Shown piece by piece: positions 16,396 through 24,483 of a stretch of DNA of 64,000 nt (within the stretch, counting starts at the first letter, position 1; each line of letters opens with the position of its first letter). The DNA comes from Mycobacterium sp. ACS4054. GTDB lineage: Bacteria > Actinomycetota > Actinomycetes > Mycobacteriales > Mycobacteriaceae. Both the position numbers and the translations under genes were made by a program. The DNA is taken from contig NZ_LZHV01000070.1 in assembly GCF_001667275.1 (NCBI RefSeq), forward strand, positions 20,338-84,337, read 5' to 3'. The notes beneath the pieces are model-generated. The model saw only the letters and a list, made by a program, of their open reading frames with translations, searched no databases and had not been told where the DNA came from.

Positions 16396-17106
16396 ATGGG
16401 CCATACTAGCACTGAACACGAGGTACTTGCGGTCGTGTTTCAGGTTCGCCAGGTAACGGCAGCGCCGCGAAGACAGAAACCGCAGCTGAACGTGCTGTTA
16501 TGGCAACGCGCCAAAGATCCGCAGAAGGGCGCCTGGTCGCTGCCCGGCGGGCGGCTGCGCAACGACGAGGACATGACCACCTCGGTGCTGCGCCAGCTGG
16601 CCGAAAAGGTGGACCTCAAAGAGCTGGCCCACCTCGAGCAGCTGGCGGTGTTCTCCGATCCGCAGCGGGTGCCGGGCAACCGGGTGATCGCCTCGACCTT
16701 CCTGGGCCTGGTGCCCTCCCCCGCCACCCCGGAACTGCCGCCGGACACCCGCTGGCACCCGGTGAATTCGCTGCCCCCGATGGCGTTCGACCACGGCCCG
16801 ATGGTGGAGCACGCCCGCACCAGGCTGGTCGCCAAGATGTCGTACACCAATATCGGATTCGCCTTGGCGCCAAAGGAATTCGCCCTTTCAACGCTGCGTG
16901 ACATCTACGGCGCCGCGCTGGGTTACCAGGTCGACGCGACCAACCTGCAACGGGTGCTGGCCCGCCGCGGGGTAATCACGGCGACCGGCACCATCGCGCA
17001 GTCCGGGCGCAGCGGCGGGCGGCCGGCGGCCCTCTACCACTTCACCGACTCGAGGCTGCGGGTCACCGACGAATTCGCCGCGCTGCGGCCGCCGGGCCAG
17101 ATTTGA
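16396..17106 (+). CDS. nrtR: NrtR: Nudix-related regulator of NAD synthesis
   Basis: A 236-residue protein with an N-terminal Nudix-like domain (to about 150) and a C-terminal winged helix (SGRSGGRPAALYHF). The Nudix box GGRLRNDEDMTTSVLRQLAEKV keeps the first Gly and Glu but has Gln and Lys where catalytic Glu residues belong, the hallmark of NrtR sensors that bind rather than hydrolyse nucleotides. It is divergent from nadABC over a perfect palindrome, so it most likely represses NAD synthesis when an NAD-derived ligand signals sufficiency. The mycobacterial orthologue (Rv1593c/MSMEG_3198) is known as NrtR/NadR. Confidence 0.92.
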   Translation: MGHTSTEHEVLAVVFQVRQVTAAPRRQKPQLNVLLWQRAKDPQKGAWSLPGGRLRNDEDMTTSVLRQLAEKVDLKELAHLEQLAVFSDPQRVPGNRVIASTFLGLVPSPATPELPPDTRWHPVNSLPPMAFDHGPMVEHARTRLVAKMSYTNIGFALAPKEFALSTLRDIYGAALGYQVDATNLQRVLARRGVITATGTIAQSGRSGGRPAALYHFTDSRLRVTDEFAALRPPGQI

Positions 17107-17293
17107 CGACCGGGGGCCGCCGCCGCCACCAGTAGACTGGACCGGAGGTCTTCCGGGGGACGCGAGTGAAGGCGACACGAGTGGCGCGTCTTACGTGCGG
17201 GCACTAAGACGAAGTCGCTCACACACGGCGATTACGTTTTGGCTACCTGCCGTTGGTGCGCGAGAATGCCGGATGGCCTAGAAGGGAGCCTCA

Positions 17294-18634
17294 ATGGCTG
17301 AGCTCGGCAATCTGGCAGGCACGCATGGCGCGGAGTGGATCGCCCGGCCGCCGCACGAGGAACTGCAGCGCAAAGTCCGCCCGCTGCTGCCCTCCGACGA
17401 CCCGTTCTACCAGCCGCCACTCGGCTTCCAGCACGCCGAGCCCGGGACGGTGCTCCGCTCCCGCGACGTCGAGCTCGCCTTCCTGGGGCTGATCCCGCAG
17501 CCGATCAAGGCCGTCCAGCTGCTCTACCGGACGATGGACATGCACGGCGAGCCCGAGGCGGCGGCGACCACGGTGATCGTCCCCGCCGAACTCGCCCCGG
17601 AACGGCCCTGCCCGCTGCTGTCCTACCAGTGCGCGATCGACGCGGTCTCGTCGCGTTGCTTCCCGTCCTACGCGCTGCGCCGCCGGGCGAAGGCCCTCGG
17701 ATCGATCGGCCAGTTCGAGCTGTTTCTGATCGCCGCCGCGGTGGCCGAGGGCTGGGCCGTCTCGGTGCCCGACCACGAGGGGCTGCGCGGGCTGTGGGGC
17801 GCGCCGTACGAACCCGGCTACCGGGTCCTCGACGGCATCCGGGCCGCTCTGGGCTCGGAACGCCTCGGGCTGTCGCCGGCGGCGCCGATCGGGCTGTGGG
17901 GCTACTCCGGCGGCGGCCTGGCCAGCGCCTGGGCGGCCGAGATGTGCGCCGACTACGCGCCCGAACTGGACGTCGTCGGGGCGGTGCTGGGATCGCCCGT
18001 CGGCGACCTGGGCAACACCTTCCGCAGGCTCAACGGCAGTTTCCTGTCGGGTCTGCCGGCGCTGGTGGTGGCCGCGCTCGCCCACATCTACCCCGAGCTG
18101 GACCGGGTGATCAAGGAGCACAGCAACGAGGAGGGCCGCGCCCTGCTCGAGTCGCTGGAGAAGATGACCACCGTGGAGGCGGTCGTCCGGATGGCCGGCA
18201 AGAACATGGGCGACTACCTCGACGAGCCGCTCGAGACCATCCTGTCGACGCCCGAGGTCACGCACGTCTTCGAGAGCATCAAGCTGGGCGCCGCCGTGCC
18301 GACGCCGCCGGTGTTGATCGTGCAGGCCGTCCACGACTACCTGATCGACGTCAACGACATCGACGTGCTCGCCGACGCCTACTCGGCCGGCGGCGCCCGG
18401 GTCACCTACCACCGGGACGCGTTCAACGAGCACATGCTGCTGCACCCGCTGTCGGCGCCGATGACGCTGCGCTGGCTCACCGACCGGTTCGACGGCAGGC
18501 CGCTGACCGAGCACCTGATCCGCACCACCTGGCCCACGATGTTCCATCCGATGACCTACGTCGGGATGGCGCGGCTGGCCAAGATCGCGGCCAAGGTCGT
18601 CTTCGGCCGCAGCATTCACCGCCGCCCGCTATGA
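17294..18634 (+). CDS. Secretory-lipase-family (LIP) alpha/beta hydrolase
   Basis: A 446-residue alpha/beta-hydrolase of the LIP lipase family, corresponding to Rv1592c. The nucleophile elbow is GLWGYSGGGLAS with S205; an acidic residue in DVLADAYS and the His in FNEHMLL are likely triad partners. No signal peptide is seen at the N-terminus. GGGAGCCTCA before the ATG gives a plausible ribosome site. The upstream 187 bases (17107-17293) contain no gene. It converges with the membrane-protein gene by six bases. Confidence 0.87.
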   Translation: MAELGNLAGTHGAEWIARPPHEELQRKVRPLLPSDDPFYQPPLGFQHAEPGTVLRSRDVELAFLGLIPQPIKAVQLLYRTMDMHGEPEAAATTVIVPAELAPERPCPLLSYQCAIDAVSSRCFPSYALRRRAKALGSIGQFELFLIAAAVAEGWAVSVPDHEGLRGLWGAPYEPGYRVLDGIRAALGSERLGLSPAAPIGLWGYSGGGLASAWAAEMCADYAPELDVVGAVLGSPVGDLGNTFRRLNGSFLSGLPALVVAALAHIYPELDRVIKEHSNEEGRALLESLEKMTTVEAVVRMAGKNMGDYLDEPLETILSTPEVTHVFESIKLGAAVPTPPVLIVQAVHDYLIDVNDIDVLADAYSAGGARVTYHRDAFNEHMLLHPLSAPMTLRWLTDRFDGRPLTEHLIRTTWPTMFHPMTYVGMARLAKIAAKVVFGRSIHRRPL

Positions 18635-19255
18635 CACGGCCGCTTCGGCGGCGCCCCCTCCAGCCACCGGCAGCGCGGCGGACGAGCCCGCCGGCAGGAC
18701 CCCCAGGTCGTCGCGGGCGTCCGCGGCCGCGAACACCGCATACACCAGCGCCGCGATAGCGGCCGGCCACAGCAGCGTAAGCGCCACCTGCAGCGGGTGG
18801 TCCGCGAAGAACACCGGGGGCGCCTGCACGACGTAGGCCACCGACGGCCCCTTGGCCAGCGGCACCGCGTCGAAGTTCAACGCGCCGAAGCGGATCCGGA
18901 CCAGCGCCGCCCCGACCGCCGTCGCGGTCGCGGCCGCGGTCACCATGCCGGCCGTGAGCGCGACGACCATCCCCGGGCCGCGGTGCGCGCGCCACTGCCA
19001 CGCCAGCACCGGCGCCACCACCCCCAACACGGTCAGCAAACCCAGCATCAGGCTCGGCGCGTCGAAGAAGTGCTGCGACTCGGTGCCGAGATAGTCGTGG
19101 ACCCGTTCGCCGGCCCGCGTCATGGCGACCACGGCGCGGATCGGCGGGGCGATCCACGCCCAAAGCCCACCGAGCACCGCGCCGGCCCCGACCGACCCCA
19201 GGCCGGCGGCGGCGGCGGCGCGCCGGCGCGACCGACCGGCCGTGGCCCCGGTCAC
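18629..19255 (-). CDS. DUF2567 membrane protein
   Basis: A 208-residue protein with about four membrane helices and charged tails, matching remembered Rv1591. Visible elements are an Arg-rich cytoplasmic N-terminus, GGLWAWIAPPIRAVV, a loop with GTESQHFFD, then hydrophobic helices at about 70-90, 95-115 and 165-185. The GTG start overlaps the bsaP stop (GTGA), so it is co-transcribed with bioB-bsaP. No function is known. Confidence 0.85.
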   Translation of the reverse strand: MTGATAGRSRRRAAAAAGLGSVGAGAVLGGLWAWIAPPIRAVVAMTRAGERVHDYLGTESQHFFDAPSLMLGLLTVLGVVAPVLAWQWRAHRGPGMVVALTAGMVTAAATATAVGAALVRIRFGALNFDAVPLAKGPSVAYVVQAPPVFFADHPLQVALTLLWPAAIAALVYAVFAAADARDDLGVLPAGSSAALPVAGGGAAEAAVS

Positions 19256-19488
19256 CGCCGGTCCTCGAGGTCGACGGAGTCAACCTGACCGTGCCGCGAG
19301 CACCGCGCCCGCCAGCCATCGGGGCGCACCTGGACCACCATCCGGCGCCCGCATTCCGCACAGAACCGCGGCGGCTCCAGACCCAGCTGCGCCGCCGTCG
19401 GCATCGCGGTGCCCCCCAATTCGCCGGTGTAGACGTTGTAGACGCCGGCGCTGACCGGAGCCCCCAGATCCCCAACCACGGTTTCCAC
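19252..19488 (-). CDS. bsaP: Biotin synthase auxiliary protein
   Basis: A 78-residue protein right after bioB. It is dominated by PPRFCAECGRRMVVQV and GWRARCSRHGQVD, a C-x2-C...C-x2-H zinc-ribbon-like or Fe-S-binding pattern. It matches Rv1590 of M. tuberculosis, which recent work, as remembered, identified as an auxiliary factor (BsaP) that mycobacterial BioB needs to make biotin. The start is GTG at 19488, five bases after the bioB stop, chosen for alignment with the conserved N-terminus VSAGVYNVYTGEL. Confidence 0.87.
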   Translation of the reverse strand: METVVGDLGAPVSAGVYNVYTGELGGTAMPTAAQLGLEPPRFCAECGRRMVVQVRPDGWRARCSRHGQVDSVDLEDRR

Positions 19489-19493
19489 GCTTC

Positions 19494-20528
19494 TTACAGG
19501 GTGGCGTTGAGCGCCTTGATGGGCATCTGCAGGTCGTCGAGCAGTTCCAGATCGGCCTCGGCCGGCCGGCCGAGTGTGGTCAGGTAGTTCCCGACGATTA
19601 CGGCGTTGATGCCGCCCAGGATGCCCTTCTTGGCGCCCAGGTCGCCCAGCGTGATCTCGCGGCCCCCGGCGAACCGCAGCATCGCGCGCGGCAGGGCCAG
19701 CCGGAACGCGGCCACCGACTTCAGCGCCTCGGCCACCGGCAGCACCTCCAGGTCGCCGAACGGCGTGCCTGGGCGCGGGTTGAGGAAGTTCAACGGCACC
19801 TCGTCGGGGCCCAGCTCGGCCAGCTCGGCGGCGAACTCCGCGCGCTGCTCGAGCGTCTCGCCCATGCCCAGGATGCCGCCGCAGCACACCTCCATCCCGG
19901 CGTCGCGCACCATCGACAGGGTCTGCCAGCGCTCTTCCCAGGTGTGGGTGGTGACGACGTTGGTGAAGAACGAGCGGGCGGTCTCCAGGTTGTGGTTGTA
20001 GCGGTGCACGCCCATCTCGGCGAGCTGCTCGACCTGCTCGGCGGTCAGCATCCCCAGCGAGCAGGCGATGTTGATCTCGACCTCGTTGCGGATCGCCTCG
20101 ATGCCGGCCGCGACCTGGGCCATCAGCCGCTCGTCGGGCCCGCGCACGGCGGCCACGATGCAGAACTCGGTGGCGCCCGACTTGGCGGTCTGCTTGGCGG
20201 CCTCGACCAGGCTGGGGATGTCCAGCCGGGCGCTGCGCACCGGGGAGGCGAACAGCCCCGACTGCGAGCAGAAATGGCAGTCCTCGGGACAGCCGCCGGT
20301 TTTCAGGCTGATGATGCCCTCGACCTCGACCTCGGGTCCGCACCAGCGCATCCGCACCTCGTGGGCCAGCTCGAGCAGGTCGTCGAGCCGGTCGTCGGGC
20401 AGCTGCAGCACCCGCAGCACCTGGTCCCGAGTCAGTCCCTCGCCGCGCTCGAGCACCTGTTCACGGGCCACGGCCAGGATGTCCGCGTCGTTGGCGCCGG
20501 TCACCGGTCGAGTTGCCGCTTGAGTCAC
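19494..20528 (-). CDS. bioB: Biotin synthase
   Basis: A 344-residue radical-SAM enzyme inserting sulphur into dethiobiotin. The radical-SAM [4Fe-4S] motif is GGCPEDCHFC. The [2Fe-2S] donor site includes Cys of NIACSLG and GMEVCCGGILGMGE, and YNHNLETA is the family signature. The start GTG at 20528 (VTQAATRP) has AGGGGAG just upstream; the longer open frame to 20678 lacks similarity. It is the first gene of bioB-bsaP-DUF2567. Confidence 0.96.
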   Translation of the reverse strand: MTQAATRPVTGANDADILAVAREQVLERGEGLTRDQVLRVLQLPDDRLDDLLELAHEVRMRWCGPEVEVEGIISLKTGGCPEDCHFCSQSGLFASPVRSARLDIPSLVEAAKQTAKSGATEFCIVAAVRGPDERLMAQVAAGIEAIRNEVEINIACSLGMLTAEQVEQLAEMGVHRYNHNLETARSFFTNVVTTHTWEERWQTLSMVRDAGMEVCCGGILGMGETLEQRAEFAAELAELGPDEVPLNFLNPRPGTPFGDLEVLPVAEALKSVAAFRLALPRAMLRFAGGREITLGDLGAKKGILGGINAVIVGNYLTTLGRPAEADLELLDDLQMPIKALNATL

Positions 20529-20594
20529 CAGTACTCCCCTGCATCGTCGGGCGCCGCGCGCGCGACCCCCTGCCCCACGGTCGTGGTGGCCTGG

Positions 20595-20607
20595 ATAAAA
20601 GTGTTCA
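20595..20607 (-). promoter_or_regulatory. Candidate BioQ operator upstream of bioB (degenerate)
   Basis: On the minus strand the bases read TGAAC-ACT-TTTAT. The BioQ site known for actinobacterial biotin genes is TGAAC-N3-GTTAC, so 8 of 10 specified positions agree. It lies 67 bases upstream of the bioB GTG, a good place for a repressor. No similar site was seen before bioA. Confidence 0.45.
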
Positions 20608-20658
20608 AAGTAGGGTAACGGCCGCAGTACATGCCGTCCGCCGGGGTATCTCACCACC

Positions 20659-20829
20659 ATGACCGATCCGCACGTCACCTATGTGGCCCACCACATGATC
20701 CTGCTGGCGATCCCGGCGTTCCTACCGGCGATCATCGTCGTCGGCGTGATCCTGTACGTCGCGCTGAAAGACCGCCGCTCCCCCGGCGAGTCGGACGATG
20801 CCGGGAGCCGGACCGACGAAAATCGGTGA
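20659..20829 (+). CDS. Small single-helix membrane protein
   Basis: A 56-residue open frame beginning MTDPHVTYVAHHMILL, with one membrane helix (about 14-37, rich in Ile, Leu, Val, Pro) and a charged C-terminus KDRRSPGESDD. The composition is exactly that of a small membrane subunit. It lies 88 bases ahead of the large membrane protein in the same direction and has high GC at third codon positions. The three N-terminal His residues (positions 5, 11, 12) are notable in view of the His-rich cluster downstream. No family recognised. Confidence 0.7.
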   Translation: MTDPHVTYVAHHMILLAIPAFLPAIIVVGVILYVALKDRRSPGESDDAGSRTDENR

Positions 20830-20917
20830 TTGATCGGCCCCTGATTTGGGCATTCCGCTTCGTGCGAGCTGCATCACAGCTCGCCAGGCGGTCGGGCGCT
20901 GTTGGGAGGGTTTGACG

Positions 20918-22762
20918 ATGAAATCGGCGGAGCTCACTTTCGTTGCCGAGGCACCGGCGCGCGGCGCCGGCCTGAACCAGGTGATCGGGCTGTCAGTCGC
21001 GGCGGTCGTGATCGCGGCGGCCATGCTGTGGGTCGGCTACGCCCACCGCACGCACCGCATCGCGTGGCTGACCCGGCTGGCCGACAAGCTCGGCGAGAAG
21101 TTCCACCGGCCCAATTGGGTGGCGCTGCCGGTCCTGATCTTCACCACGTTCATCATCTGCGCCCTGTTCGGGTTCATCTGGGACGTCAGCTGGCACATCG
21201 GCAACGGACGCGACCCCGGCCCGCTGGCCAACCCCGCGCACTACTTCATCATCATCGGGCTGTTCGGCATCTTCGTCGGCGGCATGGTCTCGGTCGTGCT
21301 GCCGTTCGACAAGCCGGGTCCCGCGGCGGTGCGCATCACCCGCAACTGGTACGCGCCGGTCGGCGGCCTGCTGATGGCCGGCTGCGGCATGTACGCGATG
21401 ATCGGGTTCCCGCTCGACGACATCTGGCACCGGATCTTCGGCCAAGACGTGACCCTTTGGGGCCCAACGCATTTGATGATGATCGGCGGGGCGTGTTTCT
21501 CGCTCTTCTCGGTGCTGATGCTGGAGCGCGAGGGCGAGGCGCACGACGCCGAGGAGGTCACCCACGGCGCGTTCATCACCTTCCTGCGTTACCTGTCCTT
21601 CGGCGGGTTGTTCATCGGCCTGTCCGTCTATCAGATCGAATTCGACTTCGGGGTCCCGCAGTTCCGGCTGGTGTTTCAGCCGATGCTGATCGCCGCGGCG
21701 TCCGCGCTGGCGGCCGTCGCCGCCCGCCTCACGATGGGGCGCGGCGCGGCGATCATCGCGGCGGTGTTCGCCATCGCGCTGCGGGGCGCGGTGGCGGTGG
21801 TGGTCGGTCCGATCCTGGGGGCCCCGATCAACTGGTTCCCGCTGTACCTGGGTCCCGCCCTCGTCGTCGAGCTGGTGGCGCTGACCCCGTTGATCAAGCG
21901 CCCGCTGGTGTTCGGCGCCGTCTCCGGCCTCGCCGTGGCCACGGTGGGACTGTGGCTGGAATCGCTGTGGATCGGCGCGGTGTACCACTACCCGTGGCCG
22001 ACCAGCATGTGGGGCGAGGCGCTGGCGATGGCGGTGCCGGTGGCCGTCCTGATTGGGATGTGCGGGGCGATGTTCGGCATGGTCCTCACCGGCGAGCGCC
22101 TGCCGGGTCGCCGGCTGGGCATCTCCGTCGTCGCGCTGACGGTGCTGGTGATCGGCGTGACGGTGGCCAACGGCCTGCACATCACCGTGCCGAGCAAGAA
22201 CACCGCCACGGTGACGCTGACAGATCTGCCGAGCCCCGCGGGCCAACGCATGGTGTCGGCCGACGTGATGCTCCCCCCGACGACCATGATCAGCGACCAA
22301 CCGGACTGGCTGACGATCCTGTCCTGGCAGGGGCGGATGCAGAACGACCGCGGCCTGATGATCGACAAGCTCGCCAAGGTCGGCCCAGGGCACTACAAGT
22401 CCACGCAGCCGGTCCCGGTGTGGGGTGATTGGAAGACGCTGTTGCGGGTGCAGGACGGCCGCACCATGACGGCCGTGCCGATCTACGAGCCGGCCGACGA
22501 CGCCATCCCGGCGCCCGAGGTCCCCGCGCTCGCGTCCAGCACGCGGCCGTTCGTCCTGGAGGTCACCATCCTGCAGCGCGAACGCGACCAGAGTGCGCCG
22601 GCCTGGCTGTTCACCGCCGGCGGGATCGTGGTGCTGTTCCTGACGCTGATGGTGATCACCGCCCTGACCTGGGGCGCCGGCCGGATCAACAACTACGACA
22701 ACCTCCCGAAGCGGCCCGAGGAACAAAGGCACGCCGTGCCCGGCACCCCCAGGGCGGCGTGA
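20918..22762 (+). CDS. Polytopic membrane protein with duplicated D-x-x-W-H motif (unknown function)
   Basis: A 614-residue protein with about 11 predicted membrane helices, an extracytoplasmic region (about 420-590) and a last helix near 592-612. Two copies of one motif stand out: D89-x2-W92-H93-x3-G97-x-D99...P106-x-H108, and D167-x2-W170-H171-x3-G175-x-D177...P183-x-H185, with identical spacing in the first half. Such paired Asp/His sets at membrane-helix ends suggest metal or cofactor binding. GGGAGG sits before the ATG at 20918. The next gene, three bases downstream, encodes a cupredoxin-like lipoprotein, so a copper-linked role is an attractive but unproven inference. No M. tuberculosis counterpart at this place. 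Confidence 0.82.
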   Translation: MKSAELTFVAEAPARGAGLNQVIGLSVAAVVIAAAMLWVGYAHRTHRIAWLTRLADKLGEKFHRPNWVALPVLIFTTFIICALFGFIWDVSWHIGNGRDPGPLANPAHYFIIIGLFGIFVGGMVSVVLPFDKPGPAAVRITRNWYAPVGGLLMAGCGMYAMIGFPLDDIWHRIFGQDVTLWGPTHLMMIGGACFSLFSVLMLEREGEAHDAEEVTHGAFITFLRYLSFGGLFIGLSVYQIEFDFGVPQFRLVFQPMLIAAASALAAVAARLTMGRGAAIIAAVFAIALRGAVAVVVGPILGAPINWFPLYLGPALVVELVALTPLIKRPLVFGAVSGLAVATVGLWLESLWIGAVYHYPWPTSMWGEALAMAVPVAVLIGMCGAMFGMVLTGERLPGRRLGISVVALTVLVIGVTVANGLHITVPSKNTATVTLTDLPSPAGQRMVSADVMLPPTTMISDQPDWLTILSWQGRMQNDRGLMIDKLAKVGPGHYKSTQPVPVWGDWKTLLRVQDGRTMTAVPIYEPADDAIPAPEVPALASSTRPFVLEVTILQRERDQSAPAWLFTAGGIVVLFLTLMVITALTWGAGRINNYDNLPKRPEEQRHAVPGTPRAA

Positions 22763-22765
22763 TCG

Positions 22766-23128
22766 ATGGGAATGCGTAGCGCCCTGGCCGCGGCGTGGGT
22801 GGCGATCCTGGCGTGGGCGCTGATCGCCTGCGGCGGTTCGCATCAGCAGGCCCCGGCCGCGGGCCCGACGGTCGACGTCACCATCGCCAAGGGGCAGGTG
22901 ACGCCCACCAACGCCACGCTGCAGGCCAAGGTGCACCAGCAGATCACCCTGCGCGTGACCAGTGACGCCGCCGACGAGCTGCACGTGCACTCGACGCCCG
23001 ACCACAAGTTCCCGGTGGCCGCGGCGCCCAACCAAACCTTCCAGTTCGCCGTCGACGTACCCGGCAACGTCGAGGTGGAGCTGCACCACCTGGACCGCAC
23101 GATCGCGACCATCCAAGTCCAACCGTGA
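22766..23128 (+). CDS. Cupredoxin-like lipoprotein
   Basis: A 120-residue lipoprotein. The signal peptide ends in lipobox LIAC with C22 as the lipidated residue. The mature part (about 35-120) is a small beta-sandwich of cupredoxin type: DVTIAKGQVTP, ITLRVTSDAADELHVHS, FAVDVPGNVEVELHHL. It has seven His (H26, H57, H73, H75, H80, H107, H108), but no Cys after C22 and no Met, so a classical type-1 copper site cannot form. Copper binding through His, or a purely structural role, are the alternatives. Three bases separate it from the upstream gene, and it overlaps the next by four. Confidence 0.82.
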   Translation: MGMRSALAAAWVAILAWALIACGGSHQQAPAAGPTVDVTIAKGQVTPTNATLQAKVHQQITLRVTSDAADELHVHSTPDHKFPVAAAPNQTFQFAVDVPGNVEVELHHLDRTIATIQVQP

Positions 23129-24483
23129 CCGCCCGCGGCGCGACCGCGGTACTCGCACACGGGCTCGGCGGATCCGGCGACCTTCCGGTGCCGTACATGT
23201 ACGCGATGGTCGGCGCGGCGTGGGCGCTGACGTTCACCTTCGCGCTGGTCGCCTTCGCGTGGCGGCGGCCGCGGTTCGATCCGGGCAAGCCGGGCCGCCC
23301 GCTGCCTTCGGCGGTCACCGCCGTCGTCGACGCCCGGGCGACGCGGTGGACGGCGGCCGTGCTGGGTCTGGTGTTCGCGGCATGGGCGGTGGCGGCCGGG
23401 GTGTGGGGTCCGCGGTCGGAGACCAACGCCCTGCTCGGCGTGTTCTACGTGCTGCTGTGGGTCGGGCTGGTGGCGCTGTCGCTGCTGTTCGGGCCCGTCT
23501 GGCGGGTCCTCTCGCCGATGCGGACGGTGTACCTGCTGCTGCGCCGCGGCACGCCGGAGCGCCTGCGCTCCCCGCGGCTGTCCTATCCCGAAAGCTGGGG
23601 CTACCGCCCGGCCGCGCTGGGCCTGTTCGCGTTCGTCTGGATGGAACTGGCCAGCCCGAACCCGGCTGCACTGCCGTGGGTGCGGGCGTGGCTGGCCGGA
23701 TACGCCGTGGTCATGCTGGTGGGCGCCTGGTTGTGCGGCCAGCGCTGGCTGGCCCGGGCCGACCCGTTCGGGGTGTACAGCATGGCGGTGTCGCGCCTGT
23801 CGCCGTTTCGCCGCAACCCCGACACCGGGCGCATCGTCGTCGGGAACCCCCTCGACCATCTGCCGTCGCTGCCCGTGCGCCCCGGCGTGGTCATGGTGCT
23901 CGCGGTGCTGCTCGGGTCCACGGCGTTCGACAGTTTCTCGTCGTCGCCGACGTGGCGCGGCTTCGCCGACCGGGCCTCCCGCGGCATCGGCCTGGCGCCG
24001 GCCGCGTCGTCGTCGCTGCTGCGGACCCTCGGGCTGATCGTCTTCATTTCGGTTGTGGCCGTGACCTTTTCGCTTGCCGCGCGCGCGACGGGCGGCGTCG
24101 ACTCCGAGCGGCGCCGCGCGCTGCCGGGCCAGCTGGCGCATTCCCTGATCCCGATCGTGGTGGGCTACATCTTCGCCCACTACCTGACCTACCTCGTCGA
24201 ACGCGGGCAACAGGCCGTGATCGCGCTGGCCGACCCGTTCGGCCGCGGCTGGGGCGGGCTGGCGCACCAGCAGGTGGCCTACGTGCTGTCCACCCATCCG
24301 CCGGTGCTGGCCGGGATCAAGGTGGCCTGCGTGGTGACCGGCCACATCCTCGCGGTGATCGCCGCCCACGACAAGGCCCTGCGGCTGCTGCCGAGCGGCC
24401 ACCAGCTCACCGGGCAGCTGACGATGATGCTGGTCATGGTCGGCTACACCTTCACCGGGCTGTACCTGCTGTTCGGCGGCTAG
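23125..24483 (+). CDS. Polytopic membrane protein, unknown function
   Basis: A 452-residue protein with about ten membrane helices. It begins GTG overlapping the lipoprotein stop (GTGA), so it is translationally coupled. The N-terminus (LAHGLGGSGDLPVPYMYAM) precedes the first helix. Late in the sequence, membrane-embedded His residues recur (LAHSLIPIVVGYIFAHYLTYL; GHILAVIAAHDKAL), a pattern seen in metal- or haem-binding membrane proteins. It closes the cluster with the D-x-x-W-H protein and the cupredoxin. It converges with the 2'-5' ligase gene (four bases overlap). No family function can be assigned. Confidence 0.82.
   Translation: MTARGATAVLAHGLGGSGDLPVPYMYAMVGAAWALTFTFALVAFAWRRPRFDPGKPGRPLPSAVTAVVDARATRWTAAVLGLVFAAWAVAAGVWGPRSETNALLGVFYVLLWVGLVALSLLFGPVWRVLSPMRTVYLLLRRGTPERLRSPRLSYPESWGYRPAALGLFAFVWMELASPNPAALPWVRAWLAGYAVVMLVGAWLCGQRWLARADPFGVYSMAVSRLSPFRRNPDTGRIVVGNPLDHLPSLPVRPGVVMVLAVLLGSTAFDSFSSSPTWRGFADRASRGIGLAPAASSSLLRTLGLIVFISVVAVTFSLAARATGGVDSERRRALPGQLAHSLIPIVVGYIFAHYLTYLVERGQQAVIALADPFGRGWGGLAHQQVAYVLSTHPPVLAGIKVACVVTGHILAVIAAHDKALRLLPSGHQLTGQLTMMLVMVGYTFTGLYLLFGG

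Noticed and set aside
20993..23158. 721-residue minus-strand open frame
   Set aside because: Antisense of the membrane/cupredoxin genes, with Arg/Gly/His-rich low-complexity sequence and no family signal.
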